The position numbers and the translations under genes were made by a program. Below, piece by piece: positions 54,468 to 62,949 of a DNA stretch of 64,000 bases. Position 1 is the first letter of the stretch. Every line of letters begins with the position of its first letter. The stretch is from assembly GCA_903927025.1 (NCBI GenBank), contig CAIYLG010000008.1, positions 106,116 to 170,115 on the forward strand, in the 5' to 3' direction. Under the pieces are notes generated by a model that was given only the letters and a program-made list of their open reading frames with translations, searched no databases and was not told the DNA's origin. The stretch is from an uncultured Armatimonadota bacterium. GTDB lineage: Bacteria > Armatimonadota > Fimbriimonadia > Fimbriimonadales > Fimbriimonadaceae.

Positions 54468-55910
54468 GTGGCATCGACATCAGCATCGTCCGTTCCTCAT
54501 ATCAGTTCTTTTATCAATGGCGAGTTCCTGACGGGTTCCGGTCAGACTTCGCTATCGATTAATCCAGCCCACCCCGAGCAGACGGTGGCGACGGTTGAGT
54601 GGTGCGGCAAAAGTGCGGTCACGGATGCCGCTGAGGCGGCGGCGGCGGCTCAGAAGTCCTGGGCGAACCTCCCGGGCCCCGCTCGAGCGGAGTTTCTCTA
54701 TAAATGGGCAGAGCAGATTCAGGCTCGCTCTGCTGAAATCGGCATCGCCGTCGCCCAAGAAGTGGGCAAGCCGATTGGCGAAGCAAAGGGAGAAGTGGGG
54801 CGCTGTATCGCGATCCTTCGGTACTACGCGGGAGAGGCTGTCCGACAAACTGGCCATGTCATTCCGGCTCTAGCTGGCGGTGCCCTGCAGTACAGCGTTC
54901 AAGTTCCACTTGGCGTCGTGGGACTTATCACACCTTGGAACTTCCCTATCGCGATTCCACTCTGGAAAGCGGCGCCGGCACTTGCATGCGGGAACACGGT
55001 TGTGCTCAAGCCCGCCGAAACAGCTCCCCTATGTGCGATTTTGCTTGCCGAGACGGCAAAGGCTGCTGGCTTGCCCAACGGTGTGTTCAACGTACTTCTC
55101 GGCGATGGAGTCGAGCTTGGTGCAGAGTTGCTGGGGTGCGCCCTTATTCGAGGAGTCAGCTTTACTGGCTCGAGCCGAGTCGGAGCTATCGTCGCGGAAC
55201 GAAGCGCGGCGAGGAATATCAAGTACCAAACTGAGATGGGTGGCAAAAACGCTGGCATCGTTCTTGCGGACGCAGACCTCAAGCAGGCGGCCGGCCTTGT
55301 TGCAGGAGGTGCGATGCGCTTCGCGGGACAGAAATGCACGGCAACCAGCCGAGTGATTGTCGAGCGAAGCGTGCTAGATGCATTCCAGGCGGAACTCATT
55401 TCTGCTGTCGAGGCACTCAGAGTCACCGATCCGATGGAAGCGGATTGCGCGGTAGGTCCAGTCATTACAGATTTGAGCCAGCAGCGAATTCAATCCGCAA
55501 TTTCTGGACTTATTGGCTCGGTGTATTCAGGACAGGTTCCAAGCGAAGGTTTTTACGTGGCACCCACCATCTTCCGGGACGTTGATCCCGCGTCTGACCT
55601 TGCCCAGATCGAACTCTTCGGTCCAGTTCTTGCCATTCTCGCTGCGGATAACTTTGACCACGCAATTGAGATTGCGAATGGAGTTCCTTACGGCCTCTCC
55701 GCCGCTCTGTATACCAAGAACATCCCTCTCGCCCTGCAGTACGCAAATCGAATAGAAGCCGGACTCGTCCGCGTGAACGGCGACACGACGGGTGTAGATC
55801 CCCACGCTCCGTTTGGTGGCGTTAAGGCATCGAGTTCTGGCACGCGGGAACAGGGAACGGCCGCCAAAGAGTTCTACACGGAAACCAAGACAGTTCAAAT
55901 CAACCCCTAG
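54468..55910 (+). CDS. NAD(P)-dependent aldehyde dehydrogenase, possibly 2-oxoglutarate semialdehyde type
   Basis: 480 residues from GTG 54468, the normal family length. ITPWNFPIAIPLWKAAPALA, the cofactor loop FTGSSRVG, the general base Glu in TEMGGKNAGIV and the nucleophile Cys (about 290) in FAGQKCTATSRVI are intact. VNGDTTGVDPHAPFGG lies in the C-terminal part. The style is that of 2,5-dioxovalerate/alpha-ketoglutarate semialdehyde dehydrogenases, the last enzyme of hydroxyproline and sugar-acid pathways, and a 4-hydroxyproline-epimerase-type gene lies 1 kb away. The substrate is inferred, not shown. A terminator follows the stop. Confidence 0.88.
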   Translation: MASTSASSVPHISSFINGEFLTGSGQTSLSINPAHPEQTVATVEWCGKSAVTDAAEAAAAAQKSWANLPGPARAEFLYKWAEQIQARSAEIGIAVAQEVGKPIGEAKGEVGRCIAILRYYAGEAVRQTGHVIPALAGGALQYSVQVPLGVVGLITPWNFPIAIPLWKAAPALACGNTVVLKPAETAPLCAILLAETAKAAGLPNGVFNVLLGDGVELGAELLGCALIRGVSFTGSSRVGAIVAERSAARNIKYQTEMGGKNAGIVLADADLKQAAGLVAGGAMRFAGQKCTATSRVIVERSVLDAFQAELISAVEALRVTDPMEADCAVGPVITDLSQQRIQSAISGLIGSVYSGQVPSEGFYVAPTIFRDVDPASDLAQIELFGPVLAILAADNFDHAIEIANGVPYGLSAALYTKNIPLALQYANRIEAGLVRVNGDTTGVDPHAPFGGVKASSSGTREQGTAAKEFYTETKTVQINP

Positions 55911-55921
55911 ACTTCGCAAAG

Positions 55922-55960
55922 ACTCCCTTCCTCCAGCGTAGGTGGAAGGGAGTTTTCTTT
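55922..55960 (+). terminator. Rho-independent terminator after the aldehyde dehydrogenase
   Basis: ACTCCCTTCC (55922-55931) pairs with GGAAGGGAGT (55944-55953) and is followed by TTTTCTTT. Confidence 0.88.
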
Positions 55961-55996
55961 GCCAGGTATCATAACTTTCAGAAATTATTGAAATCT

Positions 55997-56953
55997 ATGA
56001 AACTAGTTCTCTTCGGGGGCACCGGTCACATAGGAAGGGCCCTCGCCCGCAATCTGGACCCTGACAAATACGAGATCGTCGTGATCACCCGGAATCCGAT
56101 TGAAACAAACCACGTGGAGTGGGACTGTTGTACGATTGGCCCTTGGGTCAGTGCCCTAGAAGGTGCAGACGCGGTGATAAACCTCGCCGGTCGTCGAGTT
56201 CACTGCCGCTATAACGAAGCCAACCTTCGGGAAATGATGGACAGCAGAGTCCGATCCACCGAGGTGATTGGAGATGCGATAGAAGCCTGTAGCATTCCGC
56301 CGAAAGTTTGGCTCCAGAGCAGCACTGCCACGATTTACCAACACACCTTTGGGAAGGCAAATGATGAAATCTCTGGAGTGATAGGCGGATCAGAGCAGGG
56401 TGCCCCCGCAGTTTGGAATTTCAGCATCGAGATCGCCAAAAGGTGGGAGCAGGCATTGTTTGATGCCAAAACACCCTCGACCCGTCGAATTGCCCTCCGC
56501 AGCGCAATCATGATGGGCGTCGATAGGGACAGTGCTTTCGATATCTTCTCGCGCCTCGCTCGTCTCGGCATTGGTGGGCGACTCGCGACCGGACGGCAGT
56601 ACGTTTCCTGGATTCACGAGGTCGATTTCTGTCGTTCCATCGAATTCCTCCTTTCTCACGACGAACTGCAGGGAGCGATCAACGTGGCCTCCCCGAACCC
56701 GCTCCCGCAAGTCGAATTTGCGGCTGGGCTCCGTCGAGCGTGGGGCGTCCCTTTTGGGTTGCCCGCAACTCCCTGGATGATAGCTCTCGGGGCTTGGGCA
56801 CTGAACGGGGATTCAGAGTTGGTTCTAAAAAGCCGCCGAGTAGTCCCAACCGTCATGACTGAAGCAGGATTTCAATTTGAATTCCCCGTATGGGCAGATG
56901 CCGCCGCCGATCTCGCCAATCGAATGAAGCACCCGGCAGGCTCACATCCCTAA
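55997..56953 (+). CDS. TIGR01777-family NAD-dependent epimerase with DUF1731
   Basis: 318 residues. The Rossmann loop is LFGGTGHIGRALARNL, followed by GADAVINLAGRRVHCRYNE, LQSSTATIYQHTFG and the catalytic-region Lys in IAKRWEQA. The C-terminal DUF1731 part has PWMIALGAWALNGDSELVL and RRVVPTVMTEAGFQFEFP. The family (YfcH-like) has no settled substrate. I use the ATG at 55997; TTG at 55988 would add three residues. The stop overlaps the convergent gene by four bases. Confidence 0.9.
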   Translation: MKLVLFGGTGHIGRALARNLDPDKYEIVVITRNPIETNHVEWDCCTIGPWVSALEGADAVINLAGRRVHCRYNEANLREMMDSRVRSTEVIGDAIEACSIPPKVWLQSSTATIYQHTFGKANDEISGVIGGSEQGAPAVWNFSIEIAKRWEQALFDAKTPSTRRIALRSAIMMGVDRDSAFDIFSRLARLGIGGRLATGRQYVSWIHEVDFCRSIEFLLSHDELQGAINVASPNPLPQVEFAAGLRRAWGVPFGLPATPWMIALGAWALNGDSELVLKSRRVVPTVMTEAGFQFEFPVWADAAADLANRMKHPAGSHP

Positions 56954-57891
56954 AGCTGTATCCCGTCCTTCAGCGGGTCCTCTTCAGAGAAGATGAGGGA
57001 GGATTCGGAAGTGACATGGGCGGTTGCCGTAATCACAGGACGAATGCCGCTATCACTCACGGCGTATTGCCCTCTAAACAGCGTGCCAATGATACTCTCC
57101 TGACGCCACTCCTGTCCCGGCTGGAGCTTTCCGTCCGCAGCAAGGCAAGCGAGCTTAGCGCTCAATCCTGTCCCGCACGGAGATCGATCGTAGGCACCTC
57201 CAGGGCAAAGCACATAGTTACGGCTGTGACCGGATTCCGTTAGTGGAGGACCAAACAATTCGACGTGGTCAATCTCCGCACCATCTGCACCGGTGACTCC
57301 ACCCTCTTCAAGCGCGGTCTTTATCGCTTTAGCGTAGTGACCAAGTTCCTCCAAGTTCTCCGGAATCACTTCCACGTGTGACTTGCCAACCAGGAAAAAC
57401 CAATTTCCACCGTAGGCAATATCACCGCGAACCTCGCCGTATCCTGGGACCGAAACCGCAACTTCGGCTGCAAGCCGATAGCTTTCCACGTTGGCAATTG
57501 ATATCGAACCATCCTCGTGCAGATCCGCAACCACTTCTCCGACTGGCGTTTCAATGCGATGGCTTCCCGCTTTAATGCGCCCCATGAACTTCAGAGATGC
57601 GACCAGTCCGATCGTGCCATGTCCGCACATCCCTAGAAATCCAACGTTGTTGAAGTAGATAACGCCCGCCGCAGCATTTGGGTCCACTGGCGTACACAAA
57701 ATCGCGCCCACAACCGCTTCAGAGCCTCGCGGTTCGTTGACAACCCCGCTTCGGATGTAATCGTAATCCCTCAAAAACCGCTCACGTCGCTCCGCCATAG
57801 TGCCCGTCCCCAGGTCCGGACCTCCTCCCACGATGAGACGGGTAGGCTCCCCTTCGGTATGAGAGTCAATAACGTGAATTCGTGATGGCAT
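56950..57891 (-). CDS. Proline racemase family, 4-hydroxyproline 2-epimerase type
   Basis: 313 residues. HVIDSHTEGEPTRLIVGGGP is the family start. Both catalytic cysteines are present: GFLGMCGHGTIG and DRSPCGTGLSA. Two cysteines indicate an epimerase or racemase rather than the trans-3-hydroxyproline dehydratase group, where the second is Thr or Ser. It probably converts trans-4-hydroxy-L-proline to the cis-D form for catabolism. The nearby semialdehyde-type dehydrogenase would fit the end of that route, but no D-hydroxyproline oxidase or deaminase gene is visible in the window. Confidence 0.92.
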   Translation of the reverse strand: MPSRIHVIDSHTEGEPTRLIVGGGPDLGTGTMAERRERFLRDYDYIRSGVVNEPRGSEAVVGAILCTPVDPNAAAGVIYFNNVGFLGMCGHGTIGLVASLKFMGRIKAGSHRIETPVGEVVADLHEDGSISIANVESYRLAAEVAVSVPGYGEVRGDIAYGGNWFFLVGKSHVEVIPENLEELGHYAKAIKTALEEGGVTGADGAEIDHVELFGPPLTESGHSRNYVLCPGGAYDRSPCGTGLSAKLACLAADGKLQPGQEWRQESIIGTLFRGQYAVSDSGIRPVITATAHVTSESSLIFSEEDPLKDGIQL

Positions 57892-58068
57892 ATCGCGAAC
57901 TAGCTAACCTGAATCTGCAGAATGCTTATGCGGTAACCCAGTGTTAAAACCTTGGAATTTGCTTAGATTGCCAGGTTTAGCTTCCCAAGAATTCTCGGAA
58001 CCAACTAAAAAATGTTATCGTTATTGGATTCGGCAGTTTGCCTTGATGGCGTTGCCGTGAGAAAGTTT

Positions 58069-58455
58069 ATGAAGTCCACCTTGAAGTCCGCCGTCCTGAT
58101 TCTCAGCACCGTACTTGTCGCATCGGCAAGTATCTCCTCCATCGCAACTGCGCAAGCCTCCAAAAAGGCAAAGCCAGTTTCTTACAAGCAGGTTCAGGCG
58201 ATCTTCACCGCCAAGTGCATCAACTGCCATAAGGCTCCTCGTCCTCGCGCGATGATGAACCTTGAGAGCTACGCCGGCGTTATGAAGGGCAACGATGATG
58301 GTTCCGTGATCACTGCGGGATCTCCAGACAAGAGCCTCCTGTACAAGCTGATCACCTCAACCGGACGAAAGCAGATGCCTCCTCGCACTCCGCTCACCAA
58401 GCCAGAGATCGACACGATCGGCGCTTGGATCAAGGCTGGAGCCAAGAACAAGTAA
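58069..58455 (+). CDS. Secreted c-type cytochrome-like protein
   Basis: 128 residues. The signal peptide is MKSTLKSAVLILSTVLVASA. The single haem motif CINCH is near residue 51, in VQAIFTAKCINCHKAPRPRA. Then SPDKSLLYKLITSTGRKQMPP, with the probable axial Met, and KPEIDTIGAWIKAGA, the last helix, complete the planctomycete-type cytochrome c fold. I use ATG 58069, which places the signal peptide at the front; GTG 58057 or ATG 58012 would add residues before it. It is probably periplasmic. Confidence 0.85.
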   Translation: MKSTLKSAVLILSTVLVASASISSIATAQASKKAKPVSYKQVQAIFTAKCINCHKAPRPRAMMNLESYAGVMKGNDDGSVITAGSPDKSLLYKLITSTGRKQMPPRTPLTKPEIDTIGAWIKAGAKNK

Positions 58456-58471
58456 CTTTCCATTAAGAGAG

Positions 58472-58504
58472 AAGGGCTGGCATCGCGTTGCGCTGCCAGC
58501 CCTT
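58472..58504. terminator. Bidirectional terminator between cytochrome and DUF1003 genes
   Basis: AAGGGCTGGCA (58472-58482) pairs perfectly with TGCCAGCCCTT (58494-58504), with an 11-base loop, followed by TATTTG. It serves convergent genes. Confidence 0.85.
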
Positions 58505-58511
58505 TATTTGT

Positions 58512-59102
58512 TTAGATGTCTACTTTTGGCTGGACGCTGGAGACCTTATCGGCCAGATCTCGCTCAGCACTGATGGCACGAATCTCTTCTTCCGAAATCC
58601 TGCAGTCCAAGTGCTTCATAAGCTGAATCAGAAGGTCCGTGTTGTGCTCCAGCGTATGGAGAATTGACAAAACCTCCTTCTCTGCCTTGGTATTGACTTC
58701 GAAGTCCAGCTGAGCCCGAATTTCGGAATGCCTTCCCTGGAGGTTCTGGCCAACCATGATCAAAGGCATCAGGAAGATCTGGATGACGTTGCTCATCAGG
58801 AGGTAGGCAACAAATGCCGGGAACGGATCAAACGCCGGCCAGTGAAGCCCAGGTACGAGGCTAGCCAGCATGTTATAGCCGCACCACAGCACTGTCCAGC
58901 CAAAGATGATCAGGAAGAAGCCCATCGAGCCGACTTTGTCGGTGATCTTTACGGCGAATTTGTCGAGAGGAGAAAGCTCCTGCTTCTGAATGTCGTTGGC
59001 ATTCTTCACAGGGGGTGAAGTCGGAGTGAAGCTGGGTAGCCGCAGCCTAGACCAAAGCTCGTCTTTCTTACTCGAATGATTGGGGGGAGTTGCATCTGCC
59101 AT
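58512..59102 (-). CDS. DUF1003 membrane protein
   Basis: 196 residues. ADKFA-like LDKFAVKITDKVGSMGFFLI leads into two membrane helices (FFLIIFGWTVLWCGYNML and FPAFVAYLLMSNVIQIFLMP), then NLQGRHSEIRAQLDFEVNTKAEKEV and a charged helical tail. This is the standard DUF1003 layout; the function is unknown. The first 45 residues are soluble and Pro/Ser-rich. It starts 52 bases after cutC on the same strand. Confidence 0.9.
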   Translation of the reverse strand: MADATPPNHSSKKDELWSRLRLPSFTPTSPPVKNANDIQKQELSPLDKFAVKITDKVGSMGFFLIIFGWTVLWCGYNMLASLVPGLHWPAFDPFPAFVAYLLMSNVIQIFLMPLIMVGQNLQGRHSEIRAQLDFEVNTKAEKEVLSILHTLEHNTDLLIQLMKHLDCRISEEEIRAISAERDLADKVSSVQPKVDI

Positions 59103-59154
59103 GTTAGTCGCTCATGGAGATGACGCTGAGCGCCAACAAGTGGATGCGAAACCT

Positions 59155-59901
59155 TCAAGCCGTCGCGGCTTCTGCAACAATTGCCGCAACAGTTGCCGAG
59201 TCGACAATGTCCACCTGATCCTCTGAGGGGAGTGAACTCGCGCCAAAGGAAATTTCTCGGTTTGCGTGTGTTGAGCTGTCCACAGCACTCGCATGGGCTG
59301 TCATATGAACCTGATCGCATCCCGTTTGCGCCACGATTTCCGCCAAATTGTGCTTGCGAACGCCGCCACCCGGTAAGACTTCAATTCGACCCTTTGCAAT
59401 CCCGACCAGTTGTCGAATCAAGCTCGCTCCATCCGCGCTGCTCCGCCTCTGACCACTCGTCAAAACCCGATCTATGCCGATGTCGATCAACTCCTCAAGA
59501 GTCGCCAACGGGTTGGGTACCACATCAAACGCTCGATGAAACACGGCAGTCCTTTCACCACAGAGGTCGGCCATTTGCCGTGTGCGAGCATAGTTGAGGG
59601 CTCCGTCTGCATTGAGAAACCCGAAAACAAGGCCATCTGCGCCAAGACTCAGGGCTAGCTCTGCATCTCGAAGCATCGTGTCGAACTCAATCTCGGAATA
59701 ACAGAATCCACCGCTTCGAGGGCGAATCATCACCATCAGCGGGAGGGTGCTTAATGATTTACAGCCGGTGAGGGTGCCTGCCGATGGGGTCAAGCCTCCC
59801 AACGGCAGGGCCGAGCAAAGCTCAACGCGGTTTGCCCCGCCCTTCTCCGCGGCCAGAACATCCTCAACTGATCCGCAACAGATTTCAACCAGAACACCCA
59901 T
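59155..59901 (-). CDS. cutC: CutC family TIM-barrel protein
   Basis: 248 residues. VEICCGSVEDVLAAEKGGAN, then ELCSALPLGGLTPSAG, MVMIRPRSGGFCYSE, TAVFHRAFDVV and VLTSGQ are all CutC signatures, and IEVLPGGGVRKHN is the C-terminal strand. The family was named for copper homeostasis in E. coli, but that phenotype was later traced to the MicL small RNA that overlaps the gene, so the biochemical role is open. Here the start is only six bases after the SGNH/discoidin stop, in a run with a GH36-like glycosidase, which points to carbohydrate metabolism. Confidence 0.93.
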   Translation of the reverse strand: MGVLVEICCGSVEDVLAAEKGGANRVELCSALPLGGLTPSAGTLTGCKSLSTLPLMVMIRPRSGGFCYSEIEFDTMLRDAELALSLGADGLVFGFLNADGALNYARTRQMADLCGERTAVFHRAFDVVPNPLATLEELIDIGIDRVLTSGQRRSSADGASLIRQLVGIAKGRIEVLPGGGVRKHNLAEIVAQTGCDQVHMTAHASAVDSSTHANREISFGASSLPSEDQVDIVDSATVAAIVAEAATA

Positions 59902-59907
59902 CCCGGT

Positions 59908-60906
59908 TTACGGACGCTTGGGATAGAACTTTAGGAGGTCTAATTCTGCAACCGACGCCCAAATGTCGCCCTGTTGCTCATTCAGCGCACGGAACCGGAA
60001 GTACCGGGCCCTTACCGGCGATTCAAAAACAATCTTGGAGAGGTCTCCCCCGTTCTTGAAACGTCCCTTGGCAACTGGATGTCCCCAGTCCTTTCCGTCA
60101 AGACTCAAATAGAACTCATAGTTGGCAACGCGTCCGTTCACTCCGTCCTGCCTGGGGAAGTAGGAGAAGCCGCCGACCTCGCGGACGCTGCCCGTATCCA
60201 CCTGAATTTCGTGCGGATACTTCTCTTGGGTGGTGCTGTAGTTGGTGTGCCAATACGTTTCCGTGTCTCCGTCGATGGCATTCTTTGCTGGCCCCTCGTC
60301 CGACTCCTGGCTGTCGAAGTAGATCACCTTCCACTCAGACTTTCGCCCCGTTGCCAGCGTCTGATCCATCGCCTCGGCGAGCATTTGTGCACCCAACGGT
60401 GAGGGATTGACTCCATCCATCAGGTCCAATCGATCAGCGATTGCGGCTCCAAGGTCCGTCACCGAGCAGCCAAGCTCCCGGCCTGCCTGTTTTACCAACG
60501 GAATGATCTGCTCGGAGAGACGCTGTCGAGTCGGCAGATCTGCCGCTTTCCCCGCAAGGGGAGGAGTGCAGAGCTGAACGCGAGGATGGCTTGCCAAATT
60601 CCTCAGTGAGCCAACCAGACTATCTAATCCAGGAACAAACTCGTCCCGTTCTGCATCCCACCGAGCGTCAACGGCTGACTCCGAACCGAATTCAGCAATC
60701 ACAACCTGCGGGTTCAGCTTCTTGAGGAGTTCCAGATTTGAAGTGGAGAGCTTCGGCGAGGCGGAATGGACCGAGGTCACATGATAAGTTGCTCCAAGGT
60801 CGGAGCCAAGCGTTTCAGCGCAGCGGACAGCCGCGGAATCGCCGATGAGGACAACCTCAATGGGAGCCTGTTGATGAATAGCAGCAAAGGCAGCAAATAA
60901 AATCAT
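59908..60906 (-). CDS. Degenerate SGNH-hydrolase-like protein with discoidin (F5/8 type C) domain
   Basis: 332 residues with a short hydrophobic N-terminus (ILFAAFAAIHQQ). Residues about 15-185 follow an SGNH esterase: IEVVLIGDSAAVRCA keeps the GDS serine. At the expected block V, DGVHP is DGVNP here (His replaced by Asn, codon AAT), and the GxND block is not recognisable (AEFGSES). Residues about 200-332 are a discoidin/F5-8C carbohydrate-binding domain (AKNAIDGDTETYWHTNY, PHEIQVDTGSVREVGGFSYF, RYFRFRAL). It is probably a binding protein rather than an esterase. The start overlaps the upstream stop as ATGA. Confidence 0.8.
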   Translation of the reverse strand: MILFAAFAAIHQQAPIEVVLIGDSAAVRCAETLGSDLGATYHVTSVHSASPKLSTSNLELLKKLNPQVVIAEFGSESAVDARWDAERDEFVPGLDSLVGSLRNLASHPRVQLCTPPLAGKAADLPTRQRLSEQIIPLVKQAGRELGCSVTDLGAAIADRLDLMDGVNPSPLGAQMLAEAMDQTLATGRKSEWKVIYFDSQESDEGPAKNAIDGDTETYWHTNYSTTQEKYPHEIQVDTGSVREVGGFSYFPRQDGVNGRVANYEFYLSLDGKDWGHPVAKGRFKNGGDLSKIVFESPVRARYFRFRALNEQQGDIWASVAELDLLKFYPKRP

Positions 60907-62879
60907 TGCGGGTCGGCCTCCAGAACCAGGACTTGGAAAGGCTTGAGTTCAATCACTTTTGACTTCCCTGCCGAGATCTCGATTGAAGGGTCGCCATGGT
61001 CATCCGTCCAAGGGCTATGGAACCGAAAAGTTCTTACCGAACCCTTCGGTAGCTCAAAGACTCGACTGGGGTTTACGGAGTAAGCCTGAGGCCGATTACT
61101 GGGATTTCGGAGCGTGAGAATTCCCTTCTTCGGAGTCCATGAAGCCCATCCATATACTTCCAGCGCCATTGGGTTCCCTCCAACCCAGTGCGTGTCAGAT
61201 AATATCTTTTGGTTCTCCTGAGACCACTTAGCCGCCTCGGCAAGGTCATCCCAGTTGCTCTGGGTAAGCAGGGATGGGGTGATGTACATTTCCTGAAGCT
61301 GAGTACCCGTGCTGAAATAGTCTCGAACCTCAGACCGAAAATCGTTGTGGGGATCCACATTGAGACGATCTGCGTGGCGAGCATAGATGATCCCGTGCAG
61401 CATCAGTGAGTTGAGCGGGTATAGCGGGCCTCGCTTGACAATTCCGTTGTACGTATCGCCGTCTCGATAGGTAATCCACTGCTGTCGGTTTGTTCCGACT
61501 CCTGCAAACGAATGGTCCCACCCCCCACGCCAGATCGAGTCTGCGTACCGAGTCCAGAACGGTGATGGCCAAGTTCCCGTCGTGAGATTGATAAACAGGT
61601 CGGGCTTAGCCTGCCTCAAGTCATGAATTAGGTCAATCGCCGCCTCGAAGTCGCTCCCAAATGCGCTTCCGGGATACTGCTTGTCTGGGCTTCCGGTCCC
61701 GTCCAGCTTGAACTGGTTGATCCCGTATTTCTGAACGAGGTCCAGGGTGACGTCGTGAAACCGCTTGTAATACTTTGGACCGGAGAGTGCATAACCCTCC
61801 GTGTCGATCTCGTATCCCAGTTTCTTACCAGTTGCCAGGCGCTGGCCTCGGGGATCGCCGTATCCTCCCCATGGTGACAGCCAGATTCCAGGAGCGGCGC
61901 CAACTTCAGCCGCCGCAGCCTTTACGGGTAGGAATCCAGTGGGAAAGCCGCTATGAAACTCCCAAACCGTCTTTGTGTTGTCCCATCCGTCGTCGAACAG
62001 GAAAGAAGAGAGCTTCACACCTCGCTTCTTCGCCAGTTCAAGGTTGAAAGCGTGAATGGTGTCCACGCAGTCCTTTTCGTTGTAGGGCGTGAAGTAGCCA
62101 ATGTCGTACCAAGAGTTGTAATGCAGAAAGGTTCGGTAGGGGTGGGCTCTTTCGCGCTCCACGTACGCAAGGAACTGCCGACGCAACTGGCCAGGATCTG
62201 CAAACCCGATCACACTCGAAACGCTAAGTTTCTGACCAGACCGGATGGGCAACTTGCGGTCCAGCCAGGACTGGGCATGCCCGGCGGCAACTTCAGAGGT
62301 CGAGAGGGGGTCTTCGACTCCGGCAAAGAGGTCATTGGATGCCAGGGGCGATCCCGTTGCACTTCCAGATACAGTCAGACTGCCTGCGTTTAGGTCAATG
62401 AGACGAACCCGCTTCACAGGAAGGTCGCGTCCCAATGCCTGGACCGAAACCTCCTCGCGCAGGTAGCGCGACCCATCACGCAGGACCGCATCGACAGTCG
62501 CGGTTAGGCGTCCTTGCGAGTCGGAAAGCGTGAACTGAATGTGCCGCCCCGAAAGCTGGTCCGTTAGCTTAGGAGCACGTCGCTCACCTTTCAATCTCTC
62601 AACATGCGGAGTCCCCTCCACATGCAGCTGATCCGATCGAATTGTTGTTCCGTCGCTCAATTCAATGGCGAAGTCACTTGTCCCAAGCGGTAGATTGCGC
62701 TTTGCCCGAGCGTCCATCAGATCAACGGGCTTAAGGGCCCCGGCGTCGAGATTCCACCGTGCGCTGACCACGCCATTGGAAAGAGTGATTTCGTGAACAA
62801 ATTGCTGGGAAACCGCTTTGACGGGGGGAATAATCGCCATGCCGCACGCGCTTGCGAGCACGGTTAAAGAAAGCTTCAT
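60903..62879 (-). CDS. Secreted GH36-like glycosidase (alpha-galactosidase-type)
   Basis: 658 residues with a signal peptide (MKLSLTVLASACGMAIIPPVKA). A beta-sandwich N-terminal domain precedes the TIM barrel: TFLHYNSWYDIGYFTPYNE, KLSSFLFDDGWDN, then INQFKLDGTGSPDKQYPGS with the expected nucleophile Asp near residue 391, and SIWRGGWDHSFAG with an Asp near 449 as candidate acid/base. The C-terminal beta domain has VLVLEADPQ at its end. The fold is GH-D clan (GH27/GH31/GH36); an alpha-galactosidase-like activity is likely, but the substrate is open. A TAGAAT -10 ten bases before the ATG predicts a very short leader. Confidence 0.87.
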   Translation of the reverse strand: MKLSLTVLASACGMAIIPPVKAVSQQFVHEITLSNGVVSARWNLDAGALKPVDLMDARAKRNLPLGTSDFAIELSDGTTIRSDQLHVEGTPHVERLKGERRAPKLTDQLSGRHIQFTLSDSQGRLTATVDAVLRDGSRYLREEVSVQALGRDLPVKRVRLIDLNAGSLTVSGSATGSPLASNDLFAGVEDPLSTSEVAAGHAQSWLDRKLPIRSGQKLSVSSVIGFADPGQLRRQFLAYVERERAHPYRTFLHYNSWYDIGYFTPYNEKDCVDTIHAFNLELAKKRGVKLSSFLFDDGWDNTKTVWEFHSGFPTGFLPVKAAAAEVGAAPGIWLSPWGGYGDPRGQRLATGKKLGYEIDTEGYALSGPKYYKRFHDVTLDLVQKYGINQFKLDGTGSPDKQYPGSAFGSDFEAAIDLIHDLRQAKPDLFINLTTGTWPSPFWTRYADSIWRGGWDHSFAGVGTNRQQWITYRDGDTYNGIVKRGPLYPLNSLMLHGIIYARHADRLNVDPHNDFRSEVRDYFSTGTQLQEMYITPSLLTQSNWDDLAEAAKWSQENQKILSDTHWVGGNPMALEVYGWASWTPKKGILTLRNPSNRPQAYSVNPSRVFELPKGSVRTFRFHSPWTDDHGDPSIEISAGKSKVIELKPFQVLVLEADPQ

Positions 62880-62949
62880 GAGTGGGAAGATTCTACGCGA
62901 ACCGTCTAAAACCCCACTGACGCGCTAGTTTTAGAGACAATGCGCCAAC

